A stretch of 64,000 bases of DNA from CAVQEG01 sp963711465 (GCA_963711465.1 CAVQEG010000001.1:3137622-3201621), one strand, 5' to 3'. Positions 44,392-53,554 are shown, numbered from the stretch's first letter. Translations and numbers: made by a program. Notes: generated by a model from the letters alone, not told the origin.

Positions 44392-44952
44392 ATGTATTCA
44401 ATTCGACCTGCCGGAGGGGATGATGCCGAGGCGATCGCGCGGGTGCACGTCGCGTCGTGGCAGAGCGCGTACGGCGGCATCATGTCCGACGAGTATCTCG
44501 CTGCGTTGTCGGTCGAGCGAAACATCGGAGCGTGGCGCGAGACGATTCTGAATCCGCGAAGCAGTGCTCACACCCTGGTGATGGAATTCGAAGGTGCGAT
44601 CGTCGGCTTCGCCGGGGTTGGACCGTCGCGGGATCCGGATGCTGTCGCGTCGTTGTCGGGCGAGATCTACGCCATCTACGTGCTCGAGGACCACTGGGGT
44701 CGCGGCGCCGGGGCGCGTCTGCATCGAGCTGCGGTAGACGTGCTGCGGAACGAAGGGTTCGAGACGGTGACGCTCTGGGTGCTCGTCGACAACCACCGCG
44801 CACGGCGATTCTATCAGCGAATGGGGCTTGCCGCCGACAGTCTCGAGAAGGTCGAAGAGATCGGCGGTCGGCAGTGTCGTCAGGTCCGTTACGTCGGAAG
44901 GGTCGGGTCGAGTTCGGAGTCGGCGTCGAATTCCACCACGCATCTGCATTAA
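44392..44952 (+). CDS. GNAT-family N-acetyltransferase
   Basis: 186 residues from ATG 44392, start supported by the domain beginning MYSIRPAGGDDAEAIARVHVASWQ. Acetyl-CoA-binding motif A is YVLEDHWGRGAGARLHRAAV, followed by TLWVLVDNHRARRFYQRMG, the standard GNAT ending. The C-terminal 20 residues (SSSESASNSTT) are low complexity. Substrate unknown. Its stop overlaps the stop of the regulator on the opposite strand. Confidence 0.9.
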   Translation: MYSIRPAGGDDAEAIARVHVASWQSAYGGIMSDEYLAALSVERNIGAWRETILNPRSSAHTLVMEFEGAIVGFAGVGPSRDPDAVASLSGEIYAIYVLEDHWGRGAGARLHRAAVDVLRNEGFETVTLWVLVDNHRARRFYQRMGLAADSLEKVEEIGGRQCRQVRYVGRVGSSSESASNSTTHLH

Positions 44953-45792
44953 CCCGTTCCTCCCTTCAGCCGCTGCACCAGTTCATCGCGTTTGGCTCGC
45001 GAGACCTTCAGCCGCGTTCCGTCGCGAAGCTGCACCGAGTAGTCACCGCCCTGTCCGATGCGCATCGAATCGACGAGATCCAGGCGAACGATGGCCGAGC
45101 GGTGGATGCGATGGAACCGAGCGGGGTCCAGTCGGCGCTCGAGTCGCGACATGCGTTCGCGAATGAGGTGGGTCTGACCGTCGACATGAATTCTCGCATA
45201 CGGTCCATCGGAGGTGATGTACTCAATATGATCGACCGGGATGAACCTGCGCTGCGTGCGCACGTCGACGGTGATTCGTTCGAGGTAGCGCTCACCGCCG
45301 GAGGCAGTGGCATCGGGCGCCGGCGATGCGGCGGCGATTCCGACGAGTCGACCGAGTCCACCGCGACGGGGTCGAACGCGGCGGAGGAGGATTTCGTCGC
45401 GTGCACGCTCGAGCGCCTGGGTGAACCGTTCGTCGTCGAACGGCTTCAGGAGGTAGTCGACCGCGGCGAGTTCGAATGCCTCGATGGCGTGTCGGTCGTA
45501 GGCGGTGACGAACACGGTCGGCGGCATGGAGTCGGGTCCCACGTTGCGAACGACCTCGATTCCCGAGAAATCCGGCAGTTGCACATCGAGCAGCACGATG
45601 TTCCGGCCGGTCCTCGAGAATGGCGTCGACCGCTTCGCGCCCGGACGCGGCGGTGCCGCAGAGCGCGACATCGTCGCGGCGGTCGAGCAGATCGGCCAGC
45701 CGCTTGCGTCCGAGCGGTTCGTCATCGACCACCAGAACGCGGAGAGGTGGTGCGTAGCCGGACTGATTCGCGTTGTCATCGATGTTGGTCAT
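44949..45792 (-). pseudogene. LytTR response regulator with one-base frameshift
   Basis: Start at 45792 (MTNIDDNANQSG) leads into a receiver domain LRVLVVDDEPLGRKRLADLLDRRDD and AVDAILEDRP. At 45603-45604 an extra C on the plus strand shifts the frame; deleting it gives DRP-NIVLLDVQLPDFSGIEVV, a perfect continuation with the phospho-accepting Asp. The rest is intact: FVTAYDRHAIEAF, DYLLKPFDDERF and a LytTR DNA-binding domain (residues about 170-275: ITSDGPYARIHV, RFHRIHRSAIVRLD). The repaired protein is 280 residues. Either a true frameshift or an assembly error. It is downstream of the kinase on the same strand. Confidence 0.85.
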
Positions 45793-45891
45793 TTGCCGAC
45801 CGGCAGGCGTTTGTTGAGAATGCGTCGCCGACGATGTCGGCGTACCGCTGGACATCCTCGTGCGCAGCGGCAGGCCACGGGGATGTCCCCC

Positions 45892-45949
45892 CAAGGCCCG
45901 GAGGGCCGCCCTCGCTTAGCCCACGGCAACGCCGTGAGTATTCGATAGC
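45892..45949. repeat. REP-like palindromic element, copy 2
   Basis: Nearly the same 58 bases as 10014-10070, with only a few changes in the hairpin (CCCACGGC / GCCGTGAG, loop AAC) and flanks. It lies between the kinase (46028-47200) and its regulator (44949-45792) within the 235-base gap, probably separating or regulating their transcription. Confidence 0.75.
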
Positions 45950-46027
45950 CACTACTCCCGAGCCGCCATCCCGGCGGTCGACAACGGTTGACCGCGAGGT
46001 GGGCGTCGGGTTTCGCGGCGGTCCGCG

Positions 46028-47200
46028 CTATTCGGCCGGCAGCGTGACGACCGCCTGCGTTCCACTCCGCGCCGATCCGGTCAGTGCCAGCGACGCCGCG
46101 CTGCCATAGTGGGCGGTCAGCCGCTCGCGGATATTGCGGAGTCCCACGCCTCCGCCAGCCGTGACGTTCGGCACATCGCCGCCACCGGAACCGTTGTCGC
46201 TCACTTCGACGACGAGTCTGCCGCTCCGGAGCCGGGCTGCGACGTCGATGGTGGCGACGCCCTCGGTGCGCCGTGCCGCGGCGTGTTCCACCGCATTCTC
46301 GACCAGTGGCTGGAGGATGAACGCCGGCACGCGAACGGCCATCGCGTCGGGGTGCACGTCGACGGAGAATTCGAGCGCATCACCGAAGCGGATCGACTGA
46401 ATCTCCATGTAGTCCCGAACAGAGTCGAGTTCCTCGCGCAACGTCACCTCGGGCGTCGACTCGCTGTCGAGCACGCGCCGGAGCAGCGCGGAGAGGCGCG
46501 AGACGATCCGGCGGACGGCTGCGGGATCGTCGTCGGCCAGTGCGCTGACGGCGTTGAGGGCATTGAACAGGAAATGCGGGTTGAGCTGCATGCGCAGCGC
46601 CTGAAGGCGGGCCTGACCGAGTTGCGAGGCGAGTTGTGCGGCTTCTTGGCGGCGGTCTCGGAGTTCGATCCCGTAGCTCCGGGCGAATCCGGCGCCGAGC
46701 ACCATCAGGTAAATGACGATCTGCAGGGGAAGCAGCTGCGGCCCGGGCGGTCCGTTCGGAGGACCGTCGGGGAGACCACCCGGCGGGCGTTCCGGCGGCG
46801 GTTCGATCTGCTGTCGCGGTGGCGGGGGGAATTCGAGGCGACCCATGCGGGCGCGACGGTGGAATTCGGGCGGCGGACCGATCCGTTCGAATGCGATCTG
46901 CTGAACGGCGCGCACGGTGAAGGTCAGTACGACCGCGGCGCTGAGGTGGACCGGGAGCGACCGCAGCCAGGCGGATCGATCGAAGGGGAAGCGACGGGCG
47001 AGCCAGAAGATCACCGGCGTCAGGAGCATCCAGGGGACGAACTCGACGGCGGTGACGGCGATCGTATGCCAGGAGAACGGGTGATCCGGATCGAGCGCGC
47101 GGAAGACGAGTGCGGCGGCGGCGACGAGCAACCACAGCGCTGCGACGAGCACGAATTCGAGCCAGCGAGAACCAATCGACCCGGTACGCGAGGACATCAT
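46028..47200 (-). CDS. LytS-type sensor histidine kinase
   Basis: 390 residues from ATG 47200; an ATG at 47197 follows directly and a far longer frame lacks support. Four hydrophobic segments lie in the first 170 residues (for example WLEFVLVAALWLLVAAAALVF), with a Pro/Gly-rich loop (residues about 115-155, PPPP and PPGGLPDGPPNGPPG). The phospho-acceptor is H209 in LNPHFLFNALNAVSAL, the His_kinase family signature, followed by an HATPase with LVENAVEHA and DNGSGGGD. It is partnered by the frameshifted LytTR regulator. Confidence 0.92.
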   Translation of the reverse strand: MMSSRTGSIGSRWLEFVLVAALWLLVAAAALVFRALDPDHPFSWHTIAVTAVEFVPWMLLTPVIFWLARRFPFDRSAWLRSLPVHLSAAVVLTFTVRAVQQIAFERIGPPPEFHRRARMGRLEFPPPPRQQIEPPPERPPGGLPDGPPNGPPGPQLLPLQIVIYLMVLGAGFARSYGIELRDRRQEAAQLASQLGQARLQALRMQLNPHFLFNALNAVSALADDDPAAVRRIVSRLSALLRRVLDSESTPEVTLREELDSVRDYMEIQSIRFGDALEFSVDVHPDAMAVRVPAFILQPLVENAVEHAAARRTEGVATIDVAARLRSGRLVVEVSDNGSGGGDVPNVTAGGGVGLRNIRERLTAHYGSAASLALTGSARSGTQAVVTLPAE

Positions 47201-47526
47201 CAGTACACCGTGAGTGAACGACACTCGAAGATAACCCCCTCTCTGCCCGTGCACCCTCCGCGCAGCCGCCATTCATGACACCATCGTGCAATCGGTGACA
47301 TCGCGCGAACCGATGGCGTGTCCCGGGACCTATGTTTCCCGCGGTCGCTGCACGGCGGCCACCAACCAGCAACCAGCACGCATCAGGAGCAGCACACGTG
47401 ATCGATTCGGGACTTCGTACGTGACCGCCGAAGGTCGCTCGGGATCATTCCATTCGACGGGGTTCGTCCGGCGAACGGAGTACCCGAGGCGGCCGGGAAC
47501 CGAATGCATTTCTCAATGAGGCAACC
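47201..47526. other. 326-base divergent promoter region
   Basis: Separates the histidine kinase (minus strand) from the proline-rich lipoprotein gene (plus strand). No gene is supported. The plus-strand leader holds TATGTTT at 47331-47337, a candidate -10 like those at other genes, and GAGG 6 bases before ATG 47527. Confidence 0.5.
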
Positions 47527-48333
47527 ATGAACAAGCACACAGGCAGATGGAGCGCGCTGCTCCTGCTCTCGGCGGCGATCGTCGCGGGCTGCTCCGACTC
47601 CGTTGTCGATCCGACCACGGGAACCACCTCGTCATCCACCGACGCACTGTATCAGGCTGCGTACGTGAATGAGGCCGTGCTGAGCGACTTCTCCGAGATT
47701 CCGACGGTGGACGCGGCGCTCTTCGACGCGCCGGATTCGACCTGTCCGGATTCGACCGGACTCGACTCGCTGCATCATCCGCCACGCGGCGGACGGGACA
47801 GGCACCATCGCTTTCCGGGCGACGACACGCTTCGAGGTGGCGGGCCACCTCCGCCTCCTCCGGGCGGTGACACGCTGCGTGGCGGCGGACCACCTCCGCC
47901 TCCTCCGGGCGACTGGCGCCATCGTGGCGGGCACGACGACTTCGGCCCGATCGGCTTCCGGGATTACGTGCGGGTGATCCGACAGCTCAATCTGACTGCC
48001 GAACAGGATTCGCTCCTGCGTGTCTACCTCGGTGATCTCCGCGATTGTGCGATGACCGCCGCCGAAGGGTACCAGGCCGATCGACAGGCGGCGTTCGAGC
48101 AGTTCAAGAGCGTCGCCGATCAGATTCACGCCGCCGTTCAGGCCGGCACTGTCACGCGTGAGCAGGCGCGTGCAGTACTCGACAGCGCGATGGCCGACTA
48201 CCGCGCGAGCGTTCAACCGCTCAACGAAGCAGTTCGCGCAGCGGTCGATCAGTGTCGCACGAGCTTCGAGGACAGCTTCACGGCGATCCTCACCTCCGAC
48301 CAGCTCGCGCTCTGGAATTCACTCAAGGGATAG
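47527..48333 (+). CDS. Proline-rich lipoprotein with Spy/CpxP-like C-terminal domain
   Basis: 268 residues. Lipobox VAG-C22. The middle has a 15-residue tandem repeat DTLRGGGPPPPPPGG in two copies (DNA period 45 bases, 47824-47913). The C-terminus (about 140-265) is helical with LNLTAEQDSLLRVYLGDLRD and TSDQLALWNSLKG, the LTxxQ-like pattern seen in Spy/CpxP-type periplasmic chaperones. Thus probably an envelope-stress or anti-aggregation protein. Divergent from the LytS kinase. Confidence 0.8.
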   Translation: MNKHTGRWSALLLLSAAIVAGCSDSVVDPTTGTTSSSTDALYQAAYVNEAVLSDFSEIPTVDAALFDAPDSTCPDSTGLDSLHHPPRGGRDRHHRFPGDDTLRGGGPPPPPPGGDTLRGGGPPPPPPGDWRHRGGHDDFGPIGFRDYVRVIRQLNLTAEQDSLLRVYLGDLRDCAMTAAEGYQADRQAAFEQFKSVADQIHAAVQAGTVTREQARAVLDSAMADYRASVQPLNEAVRAAVDQCRTSFEDSFTAILTSDQLALWNSLKG

Positions 48334-48422
48334 CAACGGACCACCGGCCGTCGCGATCGGTCGCATGACGGTGCCGCGACGGCCGGAATCCGACAGAACG
48401 TCGTACCAGCGAGAGGAATGCG

Positions 48423-48983
48423 ATGAAACCGACAATCAGGAACGTGATCCTTCCACTCTTCGTCGCGATGCTCGTCTCGACCTCCATGCTCATGGCGCAG
48501 GATGGACCTCCGGGACCGCCACCGTGTCATCCCCCGGGACCGCCTCCGGGAGGGCCGGGCTTCATGCCGCCGCCGCGCATCGATCCGTTCGACAGCATCG
48601 GACTCAGCGATCGGCAGCGCACGCGCATCGATGCAATCCGTGATCGATTCGAAGCGGAGAGGGTCACGCTGGACAAGCAGTTGCGGGAAATCGGACCGAA
48701 GATGCGTGACGCACGGCACAGCGGTGACACGATGGAAATGAAGCGTCTGCAGACGCAGGCGCGGGGGATCCTGGAGCAACTGCGCGCGAAGGGCGACCAG
48801 CTTCGCGATCAGATGATGGCGGTGCTGACCGAGGCGCAACGCGCCGAATTCGAACGGATCCTCAGGGACCACGCGCCTCCGCGTCCAATGGGACCTCCGG
48901 ATGGCGGTCGGCCGCGTGGCGGACCGGGCGGTGGGATGGCGAGTCCGCCGTCGACGAACGGCGGACCGCAGGATCTGCGGTAG
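48423..48983 (+). CDS. Exported Spy/CpxP-like protein
   Basis: 186 residues; ATG 48423 with AGAGGAATG upstream. Signal peptide MKPTIRNVILPLFVAMLVSTSMLMA, then a Pro/Gly-rich stretch (GPPGPPP, PPPGGPG) and a helical segment SIGLSDRQRTRIDAIRDRFEAER..LTEAQRAEFERIL, a Spy-like LTxxQ pair. The C-terminal tail is again Pro/Gly-rich. It follows the proline-rich lipoprotein by 89 bases and is probably co-regulated. The terminator at 49091 follows. Confidence 0.85.
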   Translation: MKPTIRNVILPLFVAMLVSTSMLMAQDGPPGPPPCHPPGPPPGGPGFMPPPRIDPFDSIGLSDRQRTRIDAIRDRFEAERVTLDKQLREIGPKMRDARHSGDTMEMKRLQTQARGILEQLRAKGDQLRDQMMAVLTEAQRAEFERILRDHAPPRPMGPPDGGRPRGGPGGGMASPPSTNGGPQDLR

Positions 48984-49090
48984 GATCCGTCGATGACGAC
49001 CCGCAGGGGTCGCATGCACGGGCCCGACTCAGTGGATGTCGCCGCGACCGGGGGGGAGCGGCGCGTCTATGCAGGCCCGGGATTCGATCA

Positions 49091-49137
49091 GAGCGTCCGG
49101 CAGTATGTGGGACTGTCGGACGCTCGTGTTTTTTTTT
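49091..49137 (+). terminator. Strong intrinsic terminator after the Spy-like genes
   Basis: The stem GAGCGTCCGGCAGT pairs with ACTGTCGGACGCTC (one G-U) around a 7-base loop, followed by GTG and nine T at 49129-49137. A textbook intrinsic terminator ending the Spy-like operon. Confidence 0.9.
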
Positions 49138-49167
49138 CCAACGGACGCAACGGCCATCGCCTTCCCG

Positions 49168-49174
49168 TATCTTC
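49168..49174 (+). promoter_or_regulatory. Possible -10 element TATCTTC
   Basis: TATCTTC lies 39 bases before the VOC gene start at 49213 and just after the terminator, where a new promoter is expected. No clear -35. Pattern match only. Confidence 0.35.
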
Positions 49175-49212
49175 CACGCCCCTGCACCGACGCACCGCAA
49201 ACCCACACTGCC

Positions 49213-49647
49213 ATGGCTGAACACAGCAACCGCCCCCAATACCACACCGTTACGCCATACCTCATCGTGCCTCGTCTGGCAGAACTGCTCGACTTCCTGA
49301 AGTCGGCGCTCGATGCCGAGGAGATCGAGCGCATGGATCGCGGCGATGGCACGATCATGCATGCCGAGGTCCGCATCGGAGATTCGATCGTGATGTTCGG
49401 CGGCTCGAGCGATCAGTATCCACCGATTCCCGGCTGCCTCTACCTGATGATTTCCGATGCGGATGCGTACTACCGCCGGGCGATCGAGGCAGGGGCGACC
49501 TCGCTCAGTGAGCCGAAGGATGAATTCTACGGACACCGTGTCGCCGCCGTCACCGATCTCTCCGGTAACCAATGGTGGTTCGCTACCGTTCTGGAAGAAC
49601 TGACGTCCGAAGAACTTCAGCGGCGCGCCGCTGCGCTGAGGGGGTAG
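49213..49647 (+). CDS. VOC-family (glyoxalase/PhnB-like) protein
   Basis: 144 residues from ATG 49213. The PhnB-like layout VTPYLIVPRLAELLDFLKSALDAEE, MHAEVRIGDSIVMFGGSS and FYGHRVAAVTDLSGNQWWFAT is typical of the DUF/VOC proteins often named PhnB. No catalytic function is fixed. A terminator precedes it, so it begins its own unit. Confidence 0.9.
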   Translation: MAEHSNRPQYHTVTPYLIVPRLAELLDFLKSALDAEEIERMDRGDGTIMHAEVRIGDSIVMFGGSSDQYPPIPGCLYLMISDADAYYRRAIEAGATSLSEPKDEFYGHRVAAVTDLSGNQWWFATVLEELTSEELQRRAAALRG

Positions 49648-49766
49648 CATCGAGGTGTCCGGTGACGGAATACTGCGCGAGGCACCGCGGTCGAACGTAT
49701 CGGCGAGGCCACCAGGGCGGATTTCTCCGATGGCTGGAATCACGAGGGAGGAACCAACGAGACGCG

Positions 49767-50309
49767 ATGAGCACCGAAACCACCAGCGATCGCCCCACAT
49801 TCATTTCGATCGTTCCCTGTTCACTCGGCTGGGCGGGAATCGTCGCCGGCGAAGATGGTGTGCGTGGACTGGAGCTGGGAGATGAACCCGAGCACGTGCG
49901 CAGCCGGATCTGGTCGCGGTATCCGGACGCGGTGCTGCACAACGCGGGTGATCCTCCTGCGGAGGTGGTCGAGCGCATCGTCGGCTGCATCGACGAGCCG
50001 TCGAACGCCATGCCGCCGCAGATCGCGCCGATCGGCACCGACTTCCAGCAGGTCGTCTGGCAGGCGATCCGAGAAGTTCCCGCCGGTCGGACGATTACGT
50101 ACAAGGAACTCGCCCGCCGCGTCGGTCGCGAGGATGCCGTTCGCGCCGTGGCGGGCGCCTGCGCGGCCAATCCCATTGCCGTGCTGATACCGTGTCACCG
50201 CATCGTCGGCAGCGACGGCGCGATCACCGGATACCGCTGGGGCGTCGAGCGCAAGCGAGCGTTGCTCGCCCGTGAGGGTGCCGGCACCATGGGACTCTTC
50301 GAGGAGTGA
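49767..50309 (+). CDS. ogt: Methylated-DNA-protein-cysteine methyltransferase (MGMT/Ogt)
   Basis: 180 residues. The suicidal Cys is C143 in VLIPCHRIVGSDG, with the helix-turn-helix EVPAGRTITYKELARRVGRED before it and the ending GYRWGVERKRALLAREG. It repairs O6-alkylguanine by accepting the alkyl group. It converges with polX with 6 bases between stops and begins a DNA-repair group. Confidence 0.95.
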   Translation: MSTETTSDRPTFISIVPCSLGWAGIVAGEDGVRGLELGDEPEHVRSRIWSRYPDAVLHNAGDPPAEVVERIVGCIDEPSNAMPPQIAPIGTDFQQVVWQAIREVPAGRTITYKELARRVGREDAVRAVAGACAANPIAVLIPCHRIVGSDGAITGYRWGVERKRALLAREGAGTMGLFEE

Positions 50310-50315
50310 ATCGGT

Positions 50316-52037
50316 TCACTTCGCAAGTCGCTCGAGCACCTGCTTCAGCGGACGCGTGTTGAGCACGTTCTTCTTCTCGACCCAACCGCGGCGCGCCTGG
50401 TCGACGCCCCACTGCATGAGGTCCAGACTCGCGGCGGTATGCGCGTCGGTGGAGATCGTCAGCTCGAGTCCATGCTCGATCGCCGTTCGCGCGGCGACGT
50501 CGTCGAGGTCGAGCCGCTCCGGCTGCGCATCGATTTCCAGCAGGACGCCGTTGTCGCGTGCCGCCGTCATCACCGCGTCGAAGTCGAACCGTGCGCCCTC
50601 TCTGGTTCCGATCCGCCTTCCGGTGGGATGCGCGAAGACGTTCACCTGCGGATGCGAGATCGCACGAAGCACGCGGCGGGTCTGCTCCTTCGGCCCGAGA
50701 TCGAGCTTCAGATGCAGTGCCACCAGAACGATATCGAGTTCGGCCAGCGTATCGTCGTCGAGATCGAGGGACCCATCGGGGAGAATGTCGACCTCGGCGC
50801 CCTTGAGCACGCGCAGGTGCTTGAGCGTTCCGTTGAGTGCATCGATCGCCTTCATCTGCCGACGGAATCCGGCGCGGTCCATACCGCCGGTGATGCGCAT
50901 CACCTTCGTATGGTCGGTGACCGCGAGGTATTCGTAGCCGCGCTCTTCGGCGGCGCGGGCCATTTCCTCGAGCGAATTCTTCCCGTCGCTCGAGGTCGTG
51001 TGGCACTGCAGATCGCCTCGAATGTCGTCGAGCTCGATGAGCGTGGGGAGCGCGCCCCGACGGGCGGCGTCGATCTCGCCGCGATCCTCGCGGAGTTCGG
51101 GAGGGATCCAGGGAAGGCCGACGGCCTTGTAGACGTCCTTCTCCGTTCGACCGGCGATCGATTTCTCACCGCGGAAGACGCCGTACTCGTTGACCTTCAG
51201 TCCCTTCTGTTGAGCGATGCGGCGGACGGCGATGTTGTGTGACTTCGAACCGGTGAAGTAGAAGAGGGCGGCACCATAGGATTTCTCCTCGACGGCACGC
51301 AGGTCGATCTGCAGACCGGAGCGCAGGCGCACCGACGCTCTGGTGGAACCGCGGGCGATCACCTCGTCGATCTCGGGGAAGCCGACGAAGCGTTCGACGA
51401 CGTCGGGACAGTGGCGGCAGGTGACGAGGATGTCGAGATCGCCGACGGTATCGCGGCGACGGCGGTAGCTGCCGGCGATGTCGGCCTGGCCGACTTCATC
51501 GAATTCGCGCAGCCGTTCGATGATCGGCTCGCCATACTGTGCGGCGACGGCGCGCATCACACGGTCGCGCTGATCGCTGCCACGTTCGATTTCGTGAAGA
51601 ATCTTCCGTTCGGTCTTTGCACCGAAGCCCGAGAGTGCGGCGACGCGGCCGGCACGTGCGGCCTCGGCCAGTTCGTCGATCGAGTGCACACCGAGCTCCT
51701 CGACGATCTGCGTGGCGCGCTTCGGACCGATGCCGGGGATGTGGAGAATTTCGGCGGTGGCACGGGGCGTTTCCTTCTCGAGTTCGCCCAGCATCGGCAG
51801 TGTCCCCGACTCGACGATCTGCTCGATCTTCTCGGCGAGGTCGTGACCCACGCCGGGAAGCGCATCGAGCGCATCGATGCCCTGGGCGGCGATGTCGGCG
51901 ATCGGCTCGGGATACTGCTCGATGACGCGCGCCGCGTTGCGATAGGCGCGGACGCGGAAGGGGTTGGCACTGCGAAGTTCCAGCAGGTCGGCGACCTCGA
52001 GGAAGATGCGGGCGATTTCGATGTTGGGAATTTCCAT
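50316..52037 (-). CDS. polX: DNA polymerase/3'-5' exonuclease PolX
   Basis: 573 residues, normal length. N-terminal HhH and family X polymerase region: PFRVRAYRNAARVI, IPGIGPKRATQI, and the catalytic GSYRRRRDTVGDLDILVT with its metal-binding Asp pair. The C-terminal PHP domain begins DLQCHTTSSDG and holds AVTDHTK and HLRVLKGAEVDIL, giving nuclease metals. A base-excision repair enzyme. It is divergent from radA, 150 bases apart. Confidence 0.97.
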   Translation of the reverse strand: MEIPNIEIARIFLEVADLLELRSANPFRVRAYRNAARVIEQYPEPIADIAAQGIDALDALPGVGHDLAEKIEQIVESGTLPMLGELEKETPRATAEILHIPGIGPKRATQIVEELGVHSIDELAEAARAGRVAALSGFGAKTERKILHEIERGSDQRDRVMRAVAAQYGEPIIERLREFDEVGQADIAGSYRRRRDTVGDLDILVTCRHCPDVVERFVGFPEIDEVIARGSTRASVRLRSGLQIDLRAVEEKSYGAALFYFTGSKSHNIAVRRIAQQKGLKVNEYGVFRGEKSIAGRTEKDVYKAVGLPWIPPELREDRGEIDAARRGALPTLIELDDIRGDLQCHTTSSDGKNSLEEMARAAEERGYEYLAVTDHTKVMRITGGMDRAGFRRQMKAIDALNGTLKHLRVLKGAEVDILPDGSLDLDDDTLAELDIVLVALHLKLDLGPKEQTRRVLRAISHPQVNVFAHPTGRRIGTREGARFDFDAVMTAARDNGVLLEIDAQPERLDLDDVAARTAIEHGLELTISTDAHTAASLDLMQWGVDQARRGWVEKKNVLNTRPLKQVLERLAK

Positions 52038-52173
52038 GGTGACATCCGGCGTTGTACGAGGAACGACCCGACGGCGACAACATTCATTCCGGGGGCCTGC
52101 CGTACCATGACCGACGTCACGGAGCAGAGCGGCGGAACCGCCGTTCGGTATTCAAGCGCCCACCACACACACG

Positions 52174-52180
52174 TATGTTG
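52174..52180 (+). promoter_or_regulatory. Possible -10 element TATGTTG close to the radA start
   Basis: TATGTTG ends only 8 bases before the radA ATG at 52188 and no ribosome-binding site is visible, so radA may be expressed from a leaderless or very short-leader transcript. Pattern match only. Confidence 0.3.
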
Positions 52181-52187
52181 CGAGACT

Positions 52188-53549
52188 ATGGCAAAGAAGC
52201 GCAGCCGATTTACCTGCCAGTCGTGCGGAGCGACCTCACCCCGCTGGCTCGGACGATGTCCGGAATGTGAGGCATGGGACAGCTATGTGGAGGAAGCGAT
52301 CGCTGCCGAGGCGCCGGCCCGGGCGCGAGGTGCGCGTTCGAACACCACGCGGGCGGCGGTCGTGTCGCTGGCGGATGTATCGGTGACCGAGTCGTCTCGG
52401 ATCGTGACGGGGATCGGCGAACTCGACCGCGTGCTCGGCGGAGGCGTGATGCCGGGTTCGATCGTGCTTGTCGGCGGCGATCCGGGTGTCGGCAAGTCGA
52501 CGCTCATGGCGCAGATGTGCGCGGGGCTTCCGGCCGCCACGATTCTCTACGTCACCGGTGAGGAGTCGCCGCGCCAGATCCGCCTGCGGGCCGACCGGCT
52601 CGGCGTTCGCGGATCGGGTGTTCACCTGCTGGCCGAGACCAATCTGGATCTGATCATCGACGCGATCGGCTCGAGCGGACCGGATCTGGTGATCGTCGAT
52701 TCGATCCAGACCACCTACCGGCCCGACATCGAATCCGCTCCCGGTTCGGTCGCCCAGGTGCGCGAGTGCACGGCCGTGCTGATGCAGCTGGCGAAGAGCT
52801 CCGGCGTCCCCATCTTCGTCGTCGGCCACGTGACAAAGGAGGGCGCCATTGCGGGACCGAAGGTGCTGGAGCACATGGTCGACACGGTGCTGCAGTTCGA
52901 GGGGGAGAACACGCATCTGTACCGGATACTCCGCACCACGAAGAATCGATACGGTTCGACCAACGAGATCGGCGTCTTCGAAATGGGCGATCGGGGGCTG
53001 CTCGAGGTGAAGAATCCGAGCGCGGTCTTTCTCTCCGAGCGCAGCTACGGGGCGAGCGGATCGATGGTGACCGCGACGCTGGAGGGAACGCGGCCGATCC
53101 TGGTGGAGGCACAGGCGCTGGTGACGCCGACGAGCTACGGTGTGCCGCAGCGGTCGGCGACGGGATTCGACTACAAGCGGCTGCAGATGCTCCTGGCGGT
53201 GCTGGAGAAACGGCTCGGACTCCGGCTCGGACAGCACGATGTGTTCGTCAACATCGCCGGCGGCGTTCGGGTGGACGATACGGGAGTGGACCTTGCCGTG
53301 GCGGGGGCGATCGTCTCATCGCTTCGGGACATACCGGCGGACTCGAAGACGGTGGCGGTGGGGGAGATCGGACTGGGGGGAGAAATACGGACGATCGCGC
53401 AGGTGGACGCTCGCATTGCCGAAGCGCTCAAGCTCGGGTTCACCTCGATCATCATTCCGAAGACGAACCTCCGTCGCGCCACACTGCGGGACGGCATCGA
53501 CGTGCGCGGCGTGGCGACGGTGTCAGAGGCGATCGATTCGATGATCTGA
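52188..53549 (+). CDS. radA: DNA repair protein RadA
   Basis: 453 residues from ATG 52188. A zinc finger C10-x2-C13...C24-x2-C27 opens the protein, then Walker A GGDPGVGKS at residues 96-104, the RadA motif KNRYGSTNEIGVFEM, and a Lon-like C-terminal domain (GVRVDDTGVDLAVAGAIVSS). RadA unwinds and extends recombination branches with RecA. Divergent from polX and convergent with the hydrolase that follows. Confidence 0.97.
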   Translation: MAKKRSRFTCQSCGATSPRWLGRCPECEAWDSYVEEAIAAEAPARARGARSNTTRAAVVSLADVSVTESSRIVTGIGELDRVLGGGVMPGSIVLVGGDPGVGKSTLMAQMCAGLPAATILYVTGEESPRQIRLRADRLGVRGSGVHLLAETNLDLIIDAIGSSGPDLVIVDSIQTTYRPDIESAPGSVAQVRECTAVLMQLAKSSGVPIFVVGHVTKEGAIAGPKVLEHMVDTVLQFEGENTHLYRILRTTKNRYGSTNEIGVFEMGDRGLLEVKNPSAVFLSERSYGASGSMVTATLEGTRPILVEAQALVTPTSYGVPQRSATGFDYKRLQMLLAVLEKRLGLRLGQHDVFVNIAGGVRVDDTGVDLAVAGAIVSSLRDIPADSKTVAVGEIGLGGEIRTIAQVDARIAEALKLGFTSIIIPKTNLRRATLRDGIDVRGVATVSEAIDSMI

Positions 53550-53554
53550 CGAAT

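Noticed and set aside
46109..47278. Plus-strand frame antisense to the histidine kinase
   Set aside because: The kinase has all its motifs on the minus strand; the antisense product is unlike any protein.
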